Assembly: GCF_900091625.1 (NCBI RefSeq)
Contig: NZ_FMIC01000002.1
Location: 620,001-684,000, forward strand
Direction of reading: 5' to 3'
From: Micromonospora peucetia
GTDB taxonomy: Bacteria; Actinomycetota; Actinomycetes; Mycobacteriales; Micromonosporaceae
Length of the DNA stretch: 64,000 nucleotides
Below the pieces are notes generated by a model, which had not been told where the DNA came from, searched no databases, and was given only the letters and a program-made list of their open reading frames with translations. Of this stretch, positions 36,601-50,500 are shown piece after piece. The first letter of the stretch is position 1, and each line of letters starts with the position of its first letter. A program made the position numbers and the translations under genes.

Positions 36601-39600
36601 GCGCCGGTGATCCGGGCGTAGTCGATGTTGTTGGCGCCCACGTACACGCCGGTCGCGCTGCCGCGCAGCGTGGTCGGGTCGATGCCGGCGTCCTCGAAGG
36701 CCGTCCAGGACGCCTCCAGCACCATCCGTTGCTGCGGGTCCATGGCCTCCGCCTCGCGGGGGCTGATGCCGAAGAAGGCCGCGTCGAAGCCCGGCAGGTC
36801 GGCGAGGAAGCCGCCCTCGCGGACGTAGCTGGTGCCGGAGTGCTCCGGGTCGGGGTGGAACAGGCCGTCGAGGTCCCAGCCGCGGTCGGTGGGGAACGCG
36901 CCGATGCCGTCGCGTCCCTCGCGCAGCATCGTCCACAGTTGCTCGGGCGAGCTGACGCCACCGGGGAACCGGCAGCTCATGCCGACGATGGCGATCGGCT
37001 CGTCGGCGGCGACGGTGCCGACGACCACCTCCGTGCGGCCGGTCGCCAGCAGGTGCTCGGCCAGCGCGACAGGGGTCGGGTAGTCGAAGGCGACGGCCGC
37101 GGAGAGCCGTACGCCGGTGGCCTCGACCATCCGGTTGCGGAACTCCACGGCGGTGACCGAGTCGAAGCCGAGTTCCTTGAACGCCGAGGTCGACTCGACC
37201 GCCTCCGGGCCCGGATAGCCGAGCGTGAGCGCGACCTGCGTGCGGACCAGTCCGACGACGTGGTCGAGGCGGTCCGCCTCGGGCAGGTCGGCGAGCCGGC
37301 GGGCGAGGTCCGACGACGAGGACGTCCCGGTGGGCTCCTCGTCGGCGACCGCCTCGGGGATCGTGTCGAACAGCCGGCTGGGCCGCAGTGCGGTGAACGA
37401 CGGCACGAAGGTGGCCCAGTCCACGTCCGCCAGCACGACGGCCGGGTCACCGGCCGCCAGGGCGGTACGCATGGCCGCGACGGCGCGCTCCGGAGCCATC
37501 GGCGTCAGGCCCCGCCTGCGCAGGTTGGCCGACATCTCGTCGTCGACCAACGCGCTCTCGGCCCACGGTCCCCAGGCGAGGGCGGTGGCGACCTGCCCCC
37601 GGCCGCGCCGGGCCTCGGCGAGGGCGCACAGGTGGGCGTTGGCCGCGGCGTAGGCGGCCTGGCCGCCGCTGCCCCAGACACCGGCCACGGAGGAGAAGAG
37701 CACGAACTCGTCGAGGTCACGCTCCGCGAAGATCGCATCGAGGTTGGCGGCGCCGGCGACCTTCGCGGAGACCACCTCGGTGAACTCGGCGAGGTCCATG
37801 TCCACGATGCCGGTCAGCTGGGCCAGCCCCGCCACGTGCACCACGGCGCGCACGTCGGGATAGCGGTCGACCACCACGGCCAGGGCCGCGCGGTCGGCCA
37901 CGTCGCAGGCGACGACGTCGATCTCCGCACCCAGCCCACGCAGTTCGTCGAGGATCTCGGCGGGGGCGGTGCCGCGCCGGCTCAGCAGGACGACCCGCTC
38001 GGCGCCGTGCCCCGCGTACAGCCTGGCGACCTCGATGCCGAGGGTGCCGGTGCCGCCGGTGACCAGCACGGTGCCGGACGCGCCGGGCCAGCGTGGGGTG
38101 CCGGTCACCGGCGCGCGGTGCAGCCGGCGGACGAACACCCCGTCGGGGCGTACCGCGACCTGGTCCTCCCCGATGCCGGCGAGCACGCCGGCCAGCGCGG
38201 CGGCGCAGCGCCCGTCCAACTCGGCGGGCAGGTCGACCAGGCCGCCCCAGGTGTCGGGCAGCTCCAGCGCGGCGACCCGGCCGAGGCCCCACACCTGCGA
38301 CTGCGCCACCTGAGTCACCGGGTCGGCCGGGGAGGTGGTGACGGCGCCCCGGGTGAGACACCACAGCGGGACGTCCCGCCCGGCGAGGGTACGGATCAGG
38401 TCGAGGGTGGCGGCGGCGCCCGCCGGGACGCCGGGGCGGCCGGGCAGGAACGCCTCGTCGAGGGCGAGCAGGGACACCACGCCGGACAACTCCCCGTCCA
38501 GGTGTTCCGCCAGGCCGGCCGGGTCGGTGGTGACGACGGTGGCGCCGTGCGCGGCGAGCGCGTCGGCGACAGCGGCACCGGTTTCACCCGTCACCGGCGG
38601 CTCGCCGACCACCAGCAGCCAGGTGCCGGTCAGCGCCCCCGGGGTGCCGCCGGGGCGGCGCTCCCAACGGGCCTGGTAGCGCCAGCCGTCCAGCACGGAC
38701 CGCTCCTGCCGCCCCCTGCGCCACGCGGACAGCGCGGGCAGCACCGACGCCAGGGGCGCCTGCGGGTCCACGTCGAGGGTGGTGACCACCGTGTCGAGGT
38801 CACCACTGTCCACCGCCGCCCAGAGGCCGTCGTCGTCGCCGGCCGTACCGGCAACGGCCGGCTCGACGCTGTCGCGCCAGAACCGCTCATGCTGGAAGGC
38901 GTACGTCGGCAGGTCGACCCGGGAGGGTCCGGACCGGTGGTAGAACGCCTCCGGGTCCACCGTGACGCCCCGGGTCTCCAGCCGGGCCAGCGCCTGCACC
39001 AGGGCACGCGGCTCGTCGGAGTCGCGGCGCAGCACCGGCGTGGCCAGCGTGTCGCCGTCCAGACAGTCCGCCGCCATGGTGGCGAGCACCGAGTCCGGGC
39101 CCAGTTCGAGGAACGTCGTGGCGCCGGTGGCGGCGGCGGCGCGTACCGCGTCCGCGAAGCGCACGGTCGCGCGTACCTGCCCCACCCAGTACTCCGGCGT
39201 CGCCAGTTCGTCGCCCGCCAGCACGCCGGTGACCGTCGAGACCAGCGGGATGGCCGGCGGCGCGTAGGACACCGTCTCGGCCACCGCCCGGAACTCGGCG
39301 AGCATCGGGTCCATCAACGGCGAGTGGAAGGCGTGCGACACGGTCAGCCGCCGGGTCCGGCGGTCGGCGAACCGCGCGGCCAGCGCCGCCACCGCCGCCT
39401 CGGTGCCGGAGACGACCACCGAGTCCGGGCCGTTGACGGCGGCGAGGTCGACGTCCGCGCCGAGCAGCGGCGCGACCTCGTCCTCGGTGGCCTGGACGGC
39501 GAGCATCGCCCCGCCGGCCGGCAACGCCTGCATCAGCCGGCCCCGGGCCGCGACCAGGCGGGCCGCGTCGGCGAGCGGGAACACCCCCGCGACGTACGCG

Positions 39601-41501
39601 GCGGCCAGCTCGCCGATCGAGTGCCCGGCCAGCACCGACGGAGTGACGCCCCAGGACCGGACGAGCCGGTACAGGGCCACCTCGACGGCGAACAGGGCGG
39701 GCTGGGTCCAGCCGGTGCGGTGCAGGTCCTCGGTGTCGAGGACGTCGCGCAGCGGCCGGTCCAGGTGCGGGTCCAGGGCGGCACACACCTCGTCGAACGC
39801 CGCCGCGAACTCGGGGTACGCCGCGTACAGCCCGCGGCCCATGCCGAGCCGCTGCGCGCCCTGCCCGGAGAAGAGCATCGCGACCCGGCCGTCCGTTGCC
39901 CGGCCCCGGACCAGGTTGGCGGCCGGCTCGTCGGACGCCAGGGCGGCCAGGCCGGCGCCCAGTTCCGCGGCGGAGCCGCCGACCACGGCGGCCCGGTGCG
40001 CGAAGCGGGACCGGGTGGTGGCCAGGGCGTAGCCCAGCTCCGCCGGCTCGACCTGCGACACCACGGCGGAGAGCCGGCGCGCCTGGTCCCGCAGCCCGTC
40101 GGCGTCGCGGGCGGTGACCAGCAACGACGTCACCGGCGCCGAGGCCGGCTCGGGCACTTCGGCCGCCGGCGCCTGCTCCACGATCACGTGGGCGTTCGTG
40201 CCGCTGAACCCGAACGACGAGACCGCCGCCCGGCGTGGCTGCCCGGTCAGGGGCCACGGTGTGGCCCCGGTCAGCAGCCGCACGTTCCCGGCCGTCCAGT
40301 CCACCTGGTCCGACGGCTGCTCGGCGTGCAGCGTCGCGGGCAGCACGCCGCGCCGGATCGCCTCCACCATCTTGATGATCCCGGCGACCCCGGCCGCCGC
40401 CTGGGTGTGGCCGATGTTCGACTTCACCGAGCCGAGCCAGAGCGGGTCCTGGCGGTCCTGGCCGTACGTCGCGAGCAGCGCCTGCGCCTCGATCGGGTCG
40501 CCCAGCGTCGTGCCGGTGCCGTGCCCCTCGACCACGTCGACCTGGCGCGTCGACAGCCCCGCATCGACCAGTGCGGCCTCGATGACCCGCTGCTGCGACG
40601 GGCCGTTCGGCGCGGTCAGCCCGTTCGACGCGCCGTCCTGGTTGACCGCGGAGCCCCGGACGACCGCCAGGACGCGGTGGCCGTGCTGGAGTGCGTCCGA
40701 CAGCCGCTCCACCAGCAGCACGCCGGCCCCTTCGGCGAACCCGGTGCCGTCGGCGTCCGCCGAGTACGAGCGGCAGCGGCCGTCGGGTGACAGGCCACGC
40801 TGGCGGGAGAACTCGACGAACGTCAGTGGCGTCGCCATCACCGAGACGCCGCCGACGAGCGCGAGCGTGCAGTCGCCCCGGCGCAGGGCCTGGATCGCCA
40901 GGTGCAACGCCACGAGTGACGACGAGCAGGCGGTGTCGACGGTGACCGCCGGCCCCTCCAGTCCCAGCGTGTAGGCGACCCGGCCGGAGACCACGCTGCC
41001 GGAGCTGTTGCTGCCCGCGTAGTCGTGGTACATCAGGCCGGTGAAGACGCCGGTCGGGCTGCCGGCGAGCGAGGCGGGATCGATGCCGGCCCGCTCCAGG
41101 GTCTCCCACGCGACCTCCAGCAGCAGCCGCTGCTGCGGGTCCAGCCCGACCGCCTCGCGGGGGCTGATGCCGAAGAACGCCGGGTCGAAGTCCGCCGCGT
41201 CGTACAGGAAACCGCCGCGCGAGGTGTAGGAGGTGCCCTCCCGGCGCGACTCCGGGTCGTACAGCGACTCAAGGTCCCAGCCGCGGTCGGTCGGGAACGC
41301 GCCGGTGGCGTCGGTCCCGGACTCCACCAGCCGCCACAGGTCCTCGGGGCTTGCCACGCCTCCCGGGTAGCGGCAGGCCATGCCTACGATCGCGACCGGC
41401 TCGTGCGCGGACGCCTCCACCTCGTGCAGGCGCTGCCGGGTCTTCTGCAGGTCGACCGTGACCCGCTTCAGGTAGTCCCGGAGCTTGTCCTCGTTGGCCA
41501 C
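30654..41501 (-). CDS. Type I polyketide synthase C (modules 4 and 5)
   Basis: A 3615-residue PKS; GTG start at 41501 with GAGGAGGG upstream. Module 4: docking coil, KS (35-460; the usual EAHGTGT reads EGHGTGT), AT with GHSIGE and HAFH (malonyl), KR without an LDD motif ([16 protein letters not shown]), hence A-type, ACP near 1450; no DH, so an L-configured hydroxyl is expected. Module 5: KS (from about 1505), AT with GHSQGE and YASH (methylmalonyl), DH with [11 protein letters not shown] near 2410, ER (about 2850-3165) with [16 protein letters not shown] and the NADPH loop [13 protein letters not shown] with VLADG (B-type) and [11 protein letters not shown] near 3484. Full reduction is expected at module 5. 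A C-terminal helical docking region follows. 26 bases separate it from PKS D. Confidence 0.94.
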   Translation of the reverse strand: MANEDKLRDYLKRVTVDLQKTRQRLHEVEASAHEPVAIVGMACRYPGGVASPEDLWRLVESGTDATGAFPTDRGWDLESLYDPESRREGTSYTSRGGFLYDAADFDPAFFGISPREAVGLDPQQRLLLEVAWETLERAGIDPASLAGSPTGVFTGLMYHDYAGSNSSGSVVSGRVAYTLGLEGPAVTVDTACSSSLVALHLAIQALRRGDCTLALVGGVSVMATPLTFVEFSRQRGLSPDGRCRSYSADADGTGFAEGAGVLLVERLSDALQHGHRVLAVVRGSAVNQDGASNGLTAPNGPSQQRVIEAALVDAGLSTRQVDVVEGHGTGTTLGDPIEAQALLATYGQDRQDPLWLGSVKSNIGHTQAAAGVAGIIKMVEAIRRGVLPATLHAEQPSDQVDWTAGNVRLLTGATPWPLTGQPRRAAVSSFGFSGTNAHVIVEQAPAAEVPEPASAPVTSLLVTARDADGLRDQARRLSAVVSQVEPAELGYALATTRSRFAHRAAVVGGSAAELGAGLAALASDEPAANLVRGRATDGRVAMLFSGQGAQRLGMGRGLYAAYPEFAAAFDEVCAALDPHLDRPLRDVLDTEDLHRTGWTQPALFAVEVALYRLVRSWGVTPSVLAGHSIGELAAAYVAGVFPLADAARLVAARGRLMQALPAGGAMLAVQATEDEVAPLLGADVDLAAVNGPDSVVVSGTEAAVAALAARFADRRTRRLTVSHAFHSPLMDPMLAEFRAVAETVSYAPPAIPLVSTVTGVLAGDELATPEYWVGQVRATVRFADAVRAAAATGATTFLELGPDSVLATMAADCLDGDTLATPVLRRDSDEPRALVQALARLETRGVTVDPEAFYHRSGPSRVDLPTYAFQHERFWRDSVEPAVAGTAGDDDGLWAAVDSGDLDTVVTTLDVDPQAPLASVLPALSAWRRGRQERSVLDGWRYQARWERRPGGTPGALTGTWLLVVGEPPVTGETGAAVADALAAHGATVVTTDPAGLAEHLDGELSGVVSLLALDEAFLPGRPGVPAGAAATLDLIRTLAGRDVPLWCLTRGAVTTSPADPVTQVAQSQVWGLGRVAALELPDTWGGLVDLPAELDGRCAAALAGVLAGIGEDQVAVRPDGVFVRRLHRAPVTGTPRWPGASGTVLVTGGTGTLGIEVARLYAGHGAERVVLLSRRGTAPAEILDELRGLGAEIDVVACDVADRAALAVVVDRYPDVRAVVHVAGLAQLTGIVDMDLAEFTEVVSAKVAGAANLDAIFAERDLDEFVLFSSVAGVWGSGGQAAYAAANAHLCALAEARRGRGQVATALAWGPWAESALVDDEMSANLRRRGLTPMAPERAVAAMRTALAAGDPAVVLADVDWATFVPSFTALRPSRLFDTIPEAVADEEPTGTSSSSDLARRLADLPEADRLDHVVGLVRTQVALTLGYPGPEAVESTSAFKELGFDSVTAVEFRNRMVEATGVRLSAAVAFDYPTPVALAEHLLATGRTEVVVGTVAADEPIAIVGMSCRFPGGVSSPEQLWTMLREGRDGIGAFPTDRGWDLDGLFHPDPEHSGTSYVREGGFLADLPGFDAAFFGISPREAEAMDPQQRMVLEASWTAFEDAGIDPTTLRGSATGVYVGANNIDYARITGAAGASAEGFMATGNAASIMSGRLSYVLGLEGPAVTVDTACSSSLVAMHLAVRALRSGECAMAVAGGVTAMSTPGAFLEFSRMRGLAPDGRCKAFAAGADGTNWGEGIGVVVLERLSDALAAGHQVLAVVRGSAVNSDGASNGLTAPNGPSQQRVIRQALADAGLSTSDVDVVEAHGTGTTLGDPIEVDALFATYGRDRAADRPLWLGSVKSNIGHTQAAAGVAGVIKMVLALRHGELPRTLHVAEPTAHVDWSGGVRLLAEPQPWRRDGHPRRGGVSSFGFSGTNAHLVIEEAPEPPEADRPYDDGPVALVLSARSDGALRQQAAEIEPLLADVPPRDLAYSLSLRTTHSRRAVVVGGADELRAGLAALAAGEPAPNLATGVAAGTPGKVAFSFPGQGSQWIGMAVELLDASPVFAARMAECEAALAPHVDWSLEAVLRRGEELDRVDVVQPVLFAVMVSLAALWRSHGVEPAAVVGHSQGEIAAACVAGALSVADAARVVALRSRALLRLSGKGGMVSVPLPVAQVRDRLERFDGRVTVATVNGPRSTVAAGELDALDELLAECERDGVRAKRIDVDYASHSAYVEELHEELREVLAGLEPRRPEVPLYSTVDDRWLDDVALDAEYWYRNLRQTVWYEPAIRALLDAGVTTIVEVSPHPVLTIGVQDVIDDAEATATVVGSLRRDEGGLTRFLLSLGEAHVHGVQPTWGFEGARRVRLPGYPFQHERYWPAVGAATADAAGLGLGATEHPLLGAAVALADTDGLLFTGRISVAAHPWLADHRVGGQVFVPGTALVDLAVRAGDEVDCGRVEELTLTAPLVLPEKGGVQVQMRVGAPDGNGQRQLTIHSRPDGVATDAAPWVRHGVGLLAPGEPAGSFDTAWPPTAEPVGSDELYATLASAGLTYGPTFQGVRRVWRQGEDIFAEVALPAAAARTAAGYGLHPALLDAALHPLALVTSGTGALLPFEWSGVSVHAVGATELRVRLRPRGRNTVAVTVADQTNTVVAEVESLVLREATAPAQPNTHHDALFRLEWIPVAPPAAPPDVRWAALGGCTLPQDAGLVTDTYPDLATLRARVADGAQPPALVVLPCVADSADDPAGAAHRVVHDTLAVLRGWLAEERFADARLVVVTRGAVSVHEAAGDLASSPVWGLLRSAQSENPDRFVLLDVDDREPHRMLAAAVADGEPQLAVRDGVLLAPRLARAASSPALAAPPVDRWRLDVTERGTLDNLALLPEAEEPRPLDPGQVRIAMRAAGLNFRDVLIALDMYPGGGVMGGEGAGVVVETAPDVTGVAVGDRVMGLFHAAFGTEVVADARMVVPVPSGWSFATAASTPIAFCTAYHALVDLAQVKPGERVLVHAAAGGVGMAAVRLARHFGAEVYGTASPGKWDALRGMGLPETHLGNSRTLEFEQRFGAAGIDVVIDSLAKEFVDASLRLLGSGGRFVEMGKTDVRDPQQVATDHPGVSYQAFDLLAIDPDRVGAILREVVALFAAGHLTPLPVRPYDLRRAPEAFRFMSKAKHVGKLVLTAPPRRNPDGTVLVTGGTGTLGGLLARHLVTRRGVRHLLLTSRRGPDAPGAAELVAELTSYGAQVTVVACDAADRAALAATLARVPAAHPLTAVVHTAGVLADGLVSALTPEQVEAVLRPKVDAAVNLHELTLDAELAEFVVFSAAAGTMGGPGQGNYAAANTFLDALVARRRAAGLPARSLAWGLWGEASGMTAHLDANDRARMARVGLLELSVRQGMALYDAAELVDEPLLVPMPVDPAALRELGRVGMLPTLLRGLVRGPSRRAVEQAAQSPGALRDHLASQSGPQRRHTALEFVKAQAAAVLGHAGAGAVDPDRPFTELGFDSLTAVEFRNRLKAATGLKLSATMVFDHPTAAALTDHLLAGLTPAEVDPAAGLLAELDRLERSFAQAGAAGLADPVKARITERLHAVMSNWRGRSDVDTEPDGLDVGLVLKTASADDLLRFIDDELGTG

Positions 41502-41523
41502 TAGGGTCGCCCTCCTCGCACTG

Positions 41524-44500
41524 TCATGAGATCCCAAGTTCGCTGTCGATGAGAGCGAAGACCTCGTCGTCGGTCGCGGATTCGATGTCGTTGCCGTTGG
41601 TCGCCGGCTCGCCGCCCAGCTTCGCCAGCACGTCGCGCAGCCGCAGCGAGAGCCGGGTGCGGGACTGCTCGTCGACGGCGGGCAGGGCCGCCTCGAGGCG
41701 GTCGAGTTCGGCGAACGCGGCCAGCACCGTGTTGGCCTCGTCCGACTCGCCGGCGAGCTCGGCCCGCAGGTATGCGGCGAGGGCCTTCGACGTCGGGTGG
41801 TCGAACACCAGCGTCGCGGGCAGCCGCAGCCCGGTCGCCGCGCTCACCCGGTTGCGTAGCTCGACCGCCGTGAGCGAGTCGAAGCCGAGTTCGGAGAACG
41901 GCCGGTCGGCGGCGACGGCGCCCGGGTCCGGGTAGGCCAGCACCCCCGCCACCTGGGTACGCACCAGGTCGAGCAGGATGACCTCGGCCTCCTCGGCGTC
42001 CCGGCCCGCGAGCCGCTGCCGCAGCGCGTCGACCGCTCCCGCCTCGGCGTCGGCCGCCCGTCTGGCGGGCACCCGGACCAGGCCGCGCAGCACCGGCGGC
42101 ACCAGGCCCGCGACGGCGCGTTCCCGCAGGGCCCGGTGGTCGAGCCTGATGGGCGCCACCAGGCCCCGGGTGTGCAGCGCCGCGTCGAACAGGGCCAGCG
42201 CCTCGTCGACGGAGAGCGCGCCGATGCCGGAGCGCGACATGCGCCGCAGGTCGGCCTCGGTGAGCTGCTCCGCCATGCCCGCCTGCTCCCAGCGGCCCCA
42301 GGCCAGCGACACGGCCGGCTGGCCGTTCGCCCGCCGGTGCTGGGCGAGCGCGTCCAGGTAGGCGTTGCCGGCGGCGTAGTTGCCCTGGCCGGGTCCGCCG
42401 AGCACGCCGGAGGCCGACGAGAACAGGACGAACGCGGTCAGGTCCCGGGTCAGCTCGTGCAGGTTCGTCGCGGCGTCGACCTTGGGCCGCAGCACCCGGT
42501 CGACCTGCTGGGGGGTGAGCGAGGAGATGACGGCGTCGTCGACGACGCCCGCCGCGTGCACCACCGCGCGCACCGGGTGCGCCGCGAGCAGCGCGGCGAG
42601 CGCGTCGGAGTCGGCGACGTCGCAGGCGGCGACGGTGACCTCGGCCCCCAGGGCGACGAGTTCGTCGCGCAGGTCGGCCGCACCCTCGGCGGCGGGGCCA
42701 CTGCGGCTGACCAGCAGCAACTCGCGGACCCCGTGCCGGCGGACCAGGTGCCGGGCGACGAGCCGGCCGAGCGCGCCGGTGGCCCCGGTGACCAGGACGG
42801 TCCCCTCGAACCCGGTCGCGGCGGGGTCGTCGGTGACGCCGGCCCGCGCCAGGCGGGGCACCAGGACGTCGGTCCCGCGTACGGCGAGCTGCGGCTCGTC
42901 GGAGCCGAGCGCGGCGGCCAGCCCGGTGCCGGCGTCTGCGTCTGCGTCTGGGTCTGCGTCGACCAGGACGAACCGGTCGCCGTGCTCGGACTGCGCGGAG
43001 CGGATCAGGCCCCAGGCCGCGGCCCCGGGCAGGTCGGTGACGTCGGCGTCGGGACGGGTGGCCACCGCGCCGCTGGTCAGGACGGCGAGGCGGGAGGCGG
43101 CGAACCGTTCGTCGGCGAGCCACTGTTGCGCCAGGGCGAGGACCTGGTGGGTGGCCGCCCGGGCCCGCGCGGCCACCGCCGGCCCCCGGTCCGGGGCGCA
43201 CCGCGCCACCACCACCTCGGGCACCGTGGCGCCGGCGTCGACGGCGGCGGCGAGGGCCGCCAGGGCCGGGTAGGCGGTTGCGTCGAGGCCGTCGATCCGG
43301 TCCCCGAGCACCGCGACGGTACGCGGCCGGGGCGACCCGGCCAGCGGCGTCCAGTCCAGGCGCAGCAACGACTCGTGCCGGTCGCGGCGGAGGGCGGCCA
43401 GTTGCTCCGGCGACACCGGGCGCACCGCCAACGCCTCGACCGAGGCCACCGGGGCGCCGGCCGCGTCGGCCAGGGTGATCGACACCGTGCCGTCGCCGGG
43501 CACGATCCGGGCCCGCAGCCGGTTGGCGCCCGCCGCGTGCACGGTGAACCCGCGCCACGAGAACGGCAGCGCCGGGTCGCCGTCGCCGGTCGACGCGACC
43601 GCGTGCAGGACGGCGTCCAGCAGCGCCGGGTGCAGGCCGAAACGGCCGGCGTCGTCGTGCGCCTGCTCGGGCAGGGTGATCTCCGCGAACACCTCGTCCC
43701 CGCGTCGCCACGCCGCGGTCAGGCCCTGGAAGACCGGGCCGTACCGCAGGCCGCGGGCGAACAGGTCGTCGTACGTCGCGGAAACGTTGACGGGGTCCGC
43801 GGCCGGCGGCCAGGCCCGCAGGTCGGCGCCGGTGGCCCCGGCCGGGGTCAGCCGGCCCACCGCGTGGGTGGTCCACCCGTCCTCGTCCTCGACCCGCGAG
43901 TGGACTCCCACGTCCCGGCCACCGTCCGGCGCCGGTTCGCCCACCGTCACACGCACCTGGACGCCGCCGGTGTCCGGCAGCACCAGCGGAGCTTCCAACG
44001 TCAGTTCCTCGACCCGCGGGCAGCCGACCTCGCGTCCGGTGTGCGCCGCCAGCTCGACCAGCGCCGCGCCGGGCAGCAGCACCAGGTCCGCGACCGCGTG
44101 GTCGGCCAGCCACGGGTGGGTGGTCAGCGCGAGCCGGCCGGTGAACACCGCGCCGCCGTCCGGCAGTTCGACCGCCGCGCCCAGCAGCGGGTGGTTCGTA
44201 CGCGCCTGGCCCAGTCCGCTCGCGTCGCCGGTGCCGGCGCCCGTTCGGGGCCAGTACGGCTGGTGCTGGAACGCGGACGTGGGCAGTTCCACCGTCCGGC
44301 CCGGCGCCACCGCCGACCAGTCGATGGTCGTGCCGTGCACCGCGAGCCGGGCGAACGCGGTGGCCACGGTCTCCGGCTCGGCGCGGCCCTTGCGGCACAC
44401 CGGGATCCAGGCGCCGTCGGCCACCTGCCGGCCGAGCGCGGTCAACACCGCGTCGGGGCCGATCTCCAGGAACGTGGTGGCGCCAGACGCGGCCAGTGTG

Positions 44501-47500
44501 GCGACCGCGTCGGCGAACCGGACGGGTTCGCGGACCTGCCGCACCCAGTGGTCGGCGTCGAGGGTGGTGGCCTCGCCGGTCACCGTCGAGACCAGCTCGA
44601 CGACCGGTTCCCGGCAGTCCACCTGGGCCACGACCGCGCGGTACCCGTCGAGCATCGGGTCCATCAGCGGCGAGTGGAACGCGTGCGACACGGTCAGCCG
44701 CCGCACCTTGCGGCCCCGCCGGGTCAGCTCGTCGGCCACGGCGAGGGTGGCGGCCTCCTCGCCGGAGAGCACCACCGACTCAGGCCCGTTCACGGCGGCG
44801 ACGGCCACGTCTCCGGAGAGCAGCGGTGCCACCTCGTCCTCGGTGGCGCGTACGGCCACCATCGCGCCACCGGTCGGCAGCGCCTGCATCAGCCGACCCC
44901 GCGCCGCGACCACCCTCGCGGCGTCGGCCAGCGACCAGACCCCCGCCACGTACGCCGCCGTCAACTCACCGATCGAGTGCCCCGCCACGAAATCGGGCCG
45001 CACCCCCCACGACTCGAACAACCGGAACAGCGCCACCTCCACCGCGAACAACGCCGGCTGCGCCCACCCCGTCTGATGCACCTCGTCGGTGCCCAACACC
45101 TCCCGCAACGGCCGTTCCAGATGCCGGTCCAACTCACCGCACACCTCGTCGAACGCCCGCGCGAACACCGGGAACACCAACAGCCCCTCGGCCATCCCGA
45201 CCCGCTGCGCCCCCTGCCCGGTGAAGAGCACCGCGAGCTTCCCGCCGTCGGCCGTACCGGTCACCACCTCGTCGCCGAGCAGCACCGCACGGTGTGGGAA
45301 CCCGGCCCGCCCGGTGGCGAGCGTGTACGCGACGTCGACCGGGCGCAGCGTCGGGTCGGCGGCGACGTGGGTACGCAGCAGGCCGATCTGCTCCCGCAGT
45401 CCCTCCTCGGTCCGCGCGGAGAGCAGCCACGGCGTGAACGGGATGTCCGGCTCGTCGGCCGGCGGCGCCGGGTCGGCCTGCTCCAGCACGACGTGGGCGT
45501 TGGTGCCGCTGATGCCGAAGGACGACACGGCGGCCCGCACCGGGCGGTCGGCGGCGGTGAGCGGCACCGGGGTCGAGGCGACGCGTACCGCGCCGGAGGT
45601 CCAGTCGACGTGTGGCGAGGGCTCGTCCACGTGCAGGGTCTGCGGGAGCACGCCGTGCCGCAGCGCCAGCACCACCTTCATGATGCCGGCCACCCCGGCG
45701 GCGGCCTGGGTGTGCCCGAGGTTCGACTTGACCGACCCCAGCAGCAGCGGCGCCGCACGCTCCTGCCCGTAGGTGGCGAGGACGGCCTGCGCCTCGATCG
45801 GGTCGCCCAGGGTGGTGCCCGTGCCGTGCGCCTCGACCACGTCGACGTCGGCCGGGGACAGCCGGGCGTCCGCCAGCGCGGCCCGGATCACCCGCTGCTG
45901 CGACGGCCCGTTGGGCGCGGTGAGCCCGTTGGAGGCGCCGTCGGAGTTGACGGCCGAGCCGCGGACCACCGCCAGCACGGGGTGCCCGTGGCGTCGCGCG
46001 TCGGACAGCCGCTCGACCACCAGCACGCCGACGCCCTCGGCGAGCGACGTGCCGTCGGCCGCGCCCGCGAACGACTTGCACCGCCCGTCGGGGGCGAGGT
46101 TGCGCTGCCGGGAGAACTCCAGGAACGTGCTCGGCGTCGACATCACCGACACGCCACCGGCGAGCGCGAGGGAGCACTCCCCGTTGCGCAGCGCGGAGAC
46201 GGCCAGGTGCAGGGCGACCAGGGACGACGAGCAGGCGGTGTCGATGGTCATCGCCGGGCCCTCCAGCCCGAGCGTGTACGAGATCCGGCCGGAGATGACG
46301 CCACCGGAGTTGCCGGTGGAGAGGAACCCGTCGACCGACTCGGCGGAGCCGTTCAGCACGGTGCCGTAGTCGTTGTACATGACGCCCGCGTACACGCCGG
46401 TCTGGCTGCCGCGCAGCGCGGTCGGGTCGATGCCGGCCCGCTCCAGCGCCTCCCACGACGTCTCCAGCAGCACCCGCTGCTGCGGGTCCATCGCCAGCGC
46501 CTCGCGCGGGGAGATGCCGAAGAAACCGGGGTCGAAGTGGGCGGCGTCGTAGAGGAAGCCGCCCTGGTCGACGTAGCTGGTGCCCGGGTTGTCCGGGTCG
46601 GGGTCGAACAGCGCGTCGAGGTTCCACCCCCGGTCGGCGGGGAACGGCCCGATCGCGTCGCCGCCGCCCACCAGCAGCCGCCACAGCTCCTCGGGCGTGC
46701 GTACGTCGCCGGGGAACCGGCAGGCCATGCCGACGATCGCGACCGGCTCGTGGTCGTGCCGGGCCACGGCGACGTCCGTCGTCGCGGTCCGCCCGCCGGC
46801 CAACTGCTCCACCAGGTGCCCGGCCAGCGCTTCCGGCGTCGGGTAGTCGAACACCAGCGTCGCGGGCAGCCGCAGCCCGGTCGCCACGCCGAGCTGGTTG
46901 CGCAGGTCGAGCGCGGTGAGCGAGTCGAAGCCCAGTTCCTTGAACGGCCGGCCGGCCGGCAGCCGGTCCGCCCGGGCGTAGCCGAGGACGGACGCGACCC
47001 GGGTGAGCACCGCCTCCAGCACGACCTCGGCACGACGCTCGGTGGGCACCTCGGCCAGCCGCTGGGCCAGGGAGGAGCCGCCCACCGCCCGGCGGGCCGG
47101 GGCACGGACCAGGCCACGCAGCAGTGCCGGCGGCTCCCGGTCGTCCCGGCCGAACGCGGCGAGGTCCACCGGCACCGGCGCCAGCAGGGCGTCGGTCGAC
47201 CGGATCGCGGCGTCGAACAGCGCCAGACCATCCTTGTTGGACAGCTCGCTCATGCCGCTGCGCGCCATCCGGCTCAGCTGCGCGCCACCCACCTCGGCGG
47301 TCATCTCGCTGCGCTCGGCCCACAGGCCCCAGGCGAGCGAGTGGGCGGGCAGGCCCGCGGCCCGGCGCCGCGCCGCGAGCGCGTCGAGCAGCGCGTTCGC
47401 CGCCGCGTACGCGCCCTGGCCGGGGCTGCCGAAGATGCCGGCGGCCGAGGAGAACAGCACGAAGGCGGTGACGTCACCGGCCAGTTCGTGCAGGTGCCAG

Positions 47501-50500
47501 GCCGCGTCCACCTTGGGGCGCAGCACCTCGGCGAGCCGGTCGGGGGTGAGCGTGGCGATGGTGGCGTCGGCCATCACACCCGCGGTGTGCACGACGCCGG
47601 TGACCGGGTGCGCCGCGAGCAGCGCGGCGACCTGGTCGCGGTCCGCCACGTCGCACGGCAGCACCGTCACGGTCGCGCCCAGCTCGGCGAGTTCGTCGCG
47701 CAGCTCGACCGCGCCGGCGGCGGCGAGGCCACGGCGGCTGGTCAGCACGAGATCGCGTACGCCGTGCCCGGTGACCAGGTGGCGGGCGACCAGCCCGCCC
47801 AGGGTGCCGGTGCCACCGGTGACGAGCACCCGGCTGTCCGGACCGAACACCGCCGGCCCGTCGACGTCCGGCTCGGGGACCCGGGCCAGGCGGGGGGCGC
47901 TCACCACGCCGTCGCGGACGGTGAGCACCGGCTCGCCGGTCGCCAGCGCCCCGGCCACCAGGTCGTCGGCGGTGTGGTCGGCTTCCAGCAGGACGATCCG
48001 GTCCGGGTTCTCCGCCTGCGCGGAGCGGACCAGGCCGTGCACCGCCGCGCCGGCGAGGTCGTCCGGGCGGGTCACCACGACGAGCCTGGTCTCGGTCTGA
48101 CCCGGGTCGGCGAGCCACTGCTGGATCGTGGTCAGCGCGTACGCCGTGACGTCGGGCACCGCGGCGATGCCGGGCGCGTCGGAGAAGCACGGCAGGAACA
48201 GCGTGTCGGCGGCCACCTCGGCCAGTGGCACCGGCGGGGCGTCGAAGACCGGCGTGCCGCCCAGCGTCTGCCAGCTGCCGCGCTCGCCCCGGCCGACGGC
48301 CAGCGGCGCCTGCTCCAGCCGGAACAGCGACTCGACGAGTCCGCTGCGTCCCTTCAGCGCCTGTGGGGCCACCGGTCGTACGGTGAGCGCCGCCACGGTG
48401 GCGACCGGGGCGCCCGTGTGGTCCGCGAGGAGCAGGGCGGCGCTGTCCGCCCCCGTCCTGGTGAGCCGGACGCGCAGGCTCGTCGCGCCCGTCCCGTGCA
48501 GCGTCACGCCGCCCCACGAGAACGGCAGCCGTGCCACGCCGTCCCCGGCCTCGGCGGCGAGGGCGTGCAGGGCGACGTCGAACAGCGCCGGGTGCAGGCC
48601 GAACCCGTCGACGTCGACGCCCTGGGGCAGGGCCACCTCGGCGAACGTCTCGTCGCCGCGCCGCCACGCCGCGGTAAGGCCCTGGAAGACCGGACCGTAC
48701 CGGAGGCCGAGGCCGGCGAGCCGGTCGTACAGGTCACCGAGGTCGACCGGCAGCGCGTCGGCGGGTGGCCACTCGGTGAGGCGCTCCCCGGCCGCCGTGG
48801 CGGGGGCGAGGACACCGGTGGCGTGCCGGGTCCACATGCCGATCCTCGCCTCGGTGTCCGTCTGCCCGTAGACGCCGAGCGCGCGGCGGCCGTGCTCGTC
48901 CGACGCCTCCACGGTGAGTCGCAGGGCCACCCCGCCGTGTGCCGGGACGACGAGCGGGGTGGTGATGACGAGTTCATCGACGGCCGGGCAGCCCACCTCG
49001 TCACCGGCGCGCACGGCGAGTTCGACCAGTGCCGTGCCGGGCAGCAGGACGGTGTCCAGGACGGCGTGGTCGGCCAGCCAGGGGTGCGTCTCCAGGCTGA
49101 TCCGGCCGGCGAGCACGACCAGGTCCCGCTCCGGGACGGTGAGCGCGGCCCCGAGCAGCGGGTGGCCGACGACGTCGATGCCGAGGCCACGCGCGTCCAC
49201 GGCGGACGCCGCCGCGAGCTGCCAGTACCGCTGGTGCTGGAACGCGTACGTCGGCAGCGGGGCCGGTACGCCACGGGTGTGCCGGGACCAGTCGACGGCG
49301 ACCCCACGGACGTGCGCCTCGGCCAGGGAGAGCAGGAAGCGCGGCAGGCCGCCCTCGTCGCGCCGCAGCGACCCGACGAGCGCGGCCGGGGCGTCGGCCC
49401 GGTCCAGGATCTCGCGTACCCCCATGCCCAGCACGGGGTGGGGGCTGATCTCCACGAGGACGTCGTGCCCGTCGGCGAGCAGGCGGTCGACCGCCTCCTC
49501 GAACCGGACCGTGCCGCGCAGGTTCGCGTACCAGTACCCGGCGTCGAGGCCGGCGGTGTCGACGACCTCGCCGGTGAGCGTGGAGTACAGCGGCACGTCG
49601 GCGCTTCGCGGCCGAACGTCGGCGAGGACGCGCAGCAGTTCGTCCCGGATGGTCTCGACCTGCGCGGAGTGCGAGGCGTAGTCCACCGGGATCATCCGCA
49701 TCCGGACGCCGTCGGCCTCGCACCCTGCCAGCAGTTCCTTGAGTGCGTCGGGCTCGCCGGACACGACGGTGGCGGCGGGCCCGTTGACCGCGGCGACCGA
49801 GATCCGCTCACCCCACCGGGCGAGGCGCGCCTGCACGTCCGCCCGGGGCGCCGCCACCGATGCCATGCCGCCCCGTCCGGCCAGTCCGGCGCCGATCGCC
49901 CGGCTGCGCAACGCGACCACCCGGGCGCCGTCGTCGAGGGTGAGCGCGCCGGCCACGACGGCAGCGGCGATCTCGCCCTGCGAGTGCCCCACCACGGCGG
50001 CGGGCTCGACACCGTACGACCGCCACAGCGCCGCCAGCGACACCATCACGGCGAACAGCACGGGTTGCACCACGTCCACCCGGTCGAGCGACGGCGCGCC
50101 GGGCACGCCCCGGACGACATCGAGCAGCGACCAGTCGGTGAACGCGTCGACGGCCTTCGCGCACTCGTCCATGCGGTCCGCGAACACCTCGGCGGTGTCC
50201 ATCAGCTCGACGGCCATGCCCGCCCACTGCGAGCCCTGGCCGGGGAACATGAAGACGACCCGGGGCGCGTCGCCCGGCGCGGCGCCGGTGGCGACGGTCG
50301 GCGCGGGTTCGGCCGCCGCGACGGCGGCCAGGCCGGCCCGCAGCTCGGCGGGGTCCGCGCCGACCACGACCGCCCGGTGCTCGAACCGGGCCCGCGCCGC
50401 CAGGGCGGCGGCGACGGCGGCCGGGGCAGCGGGGTGCAGGTCGAGGTGGGCCGCCGTCCGGGCCGCCTGGTCGCGCAGGGCGTCCGCCGTACGGCCGGAC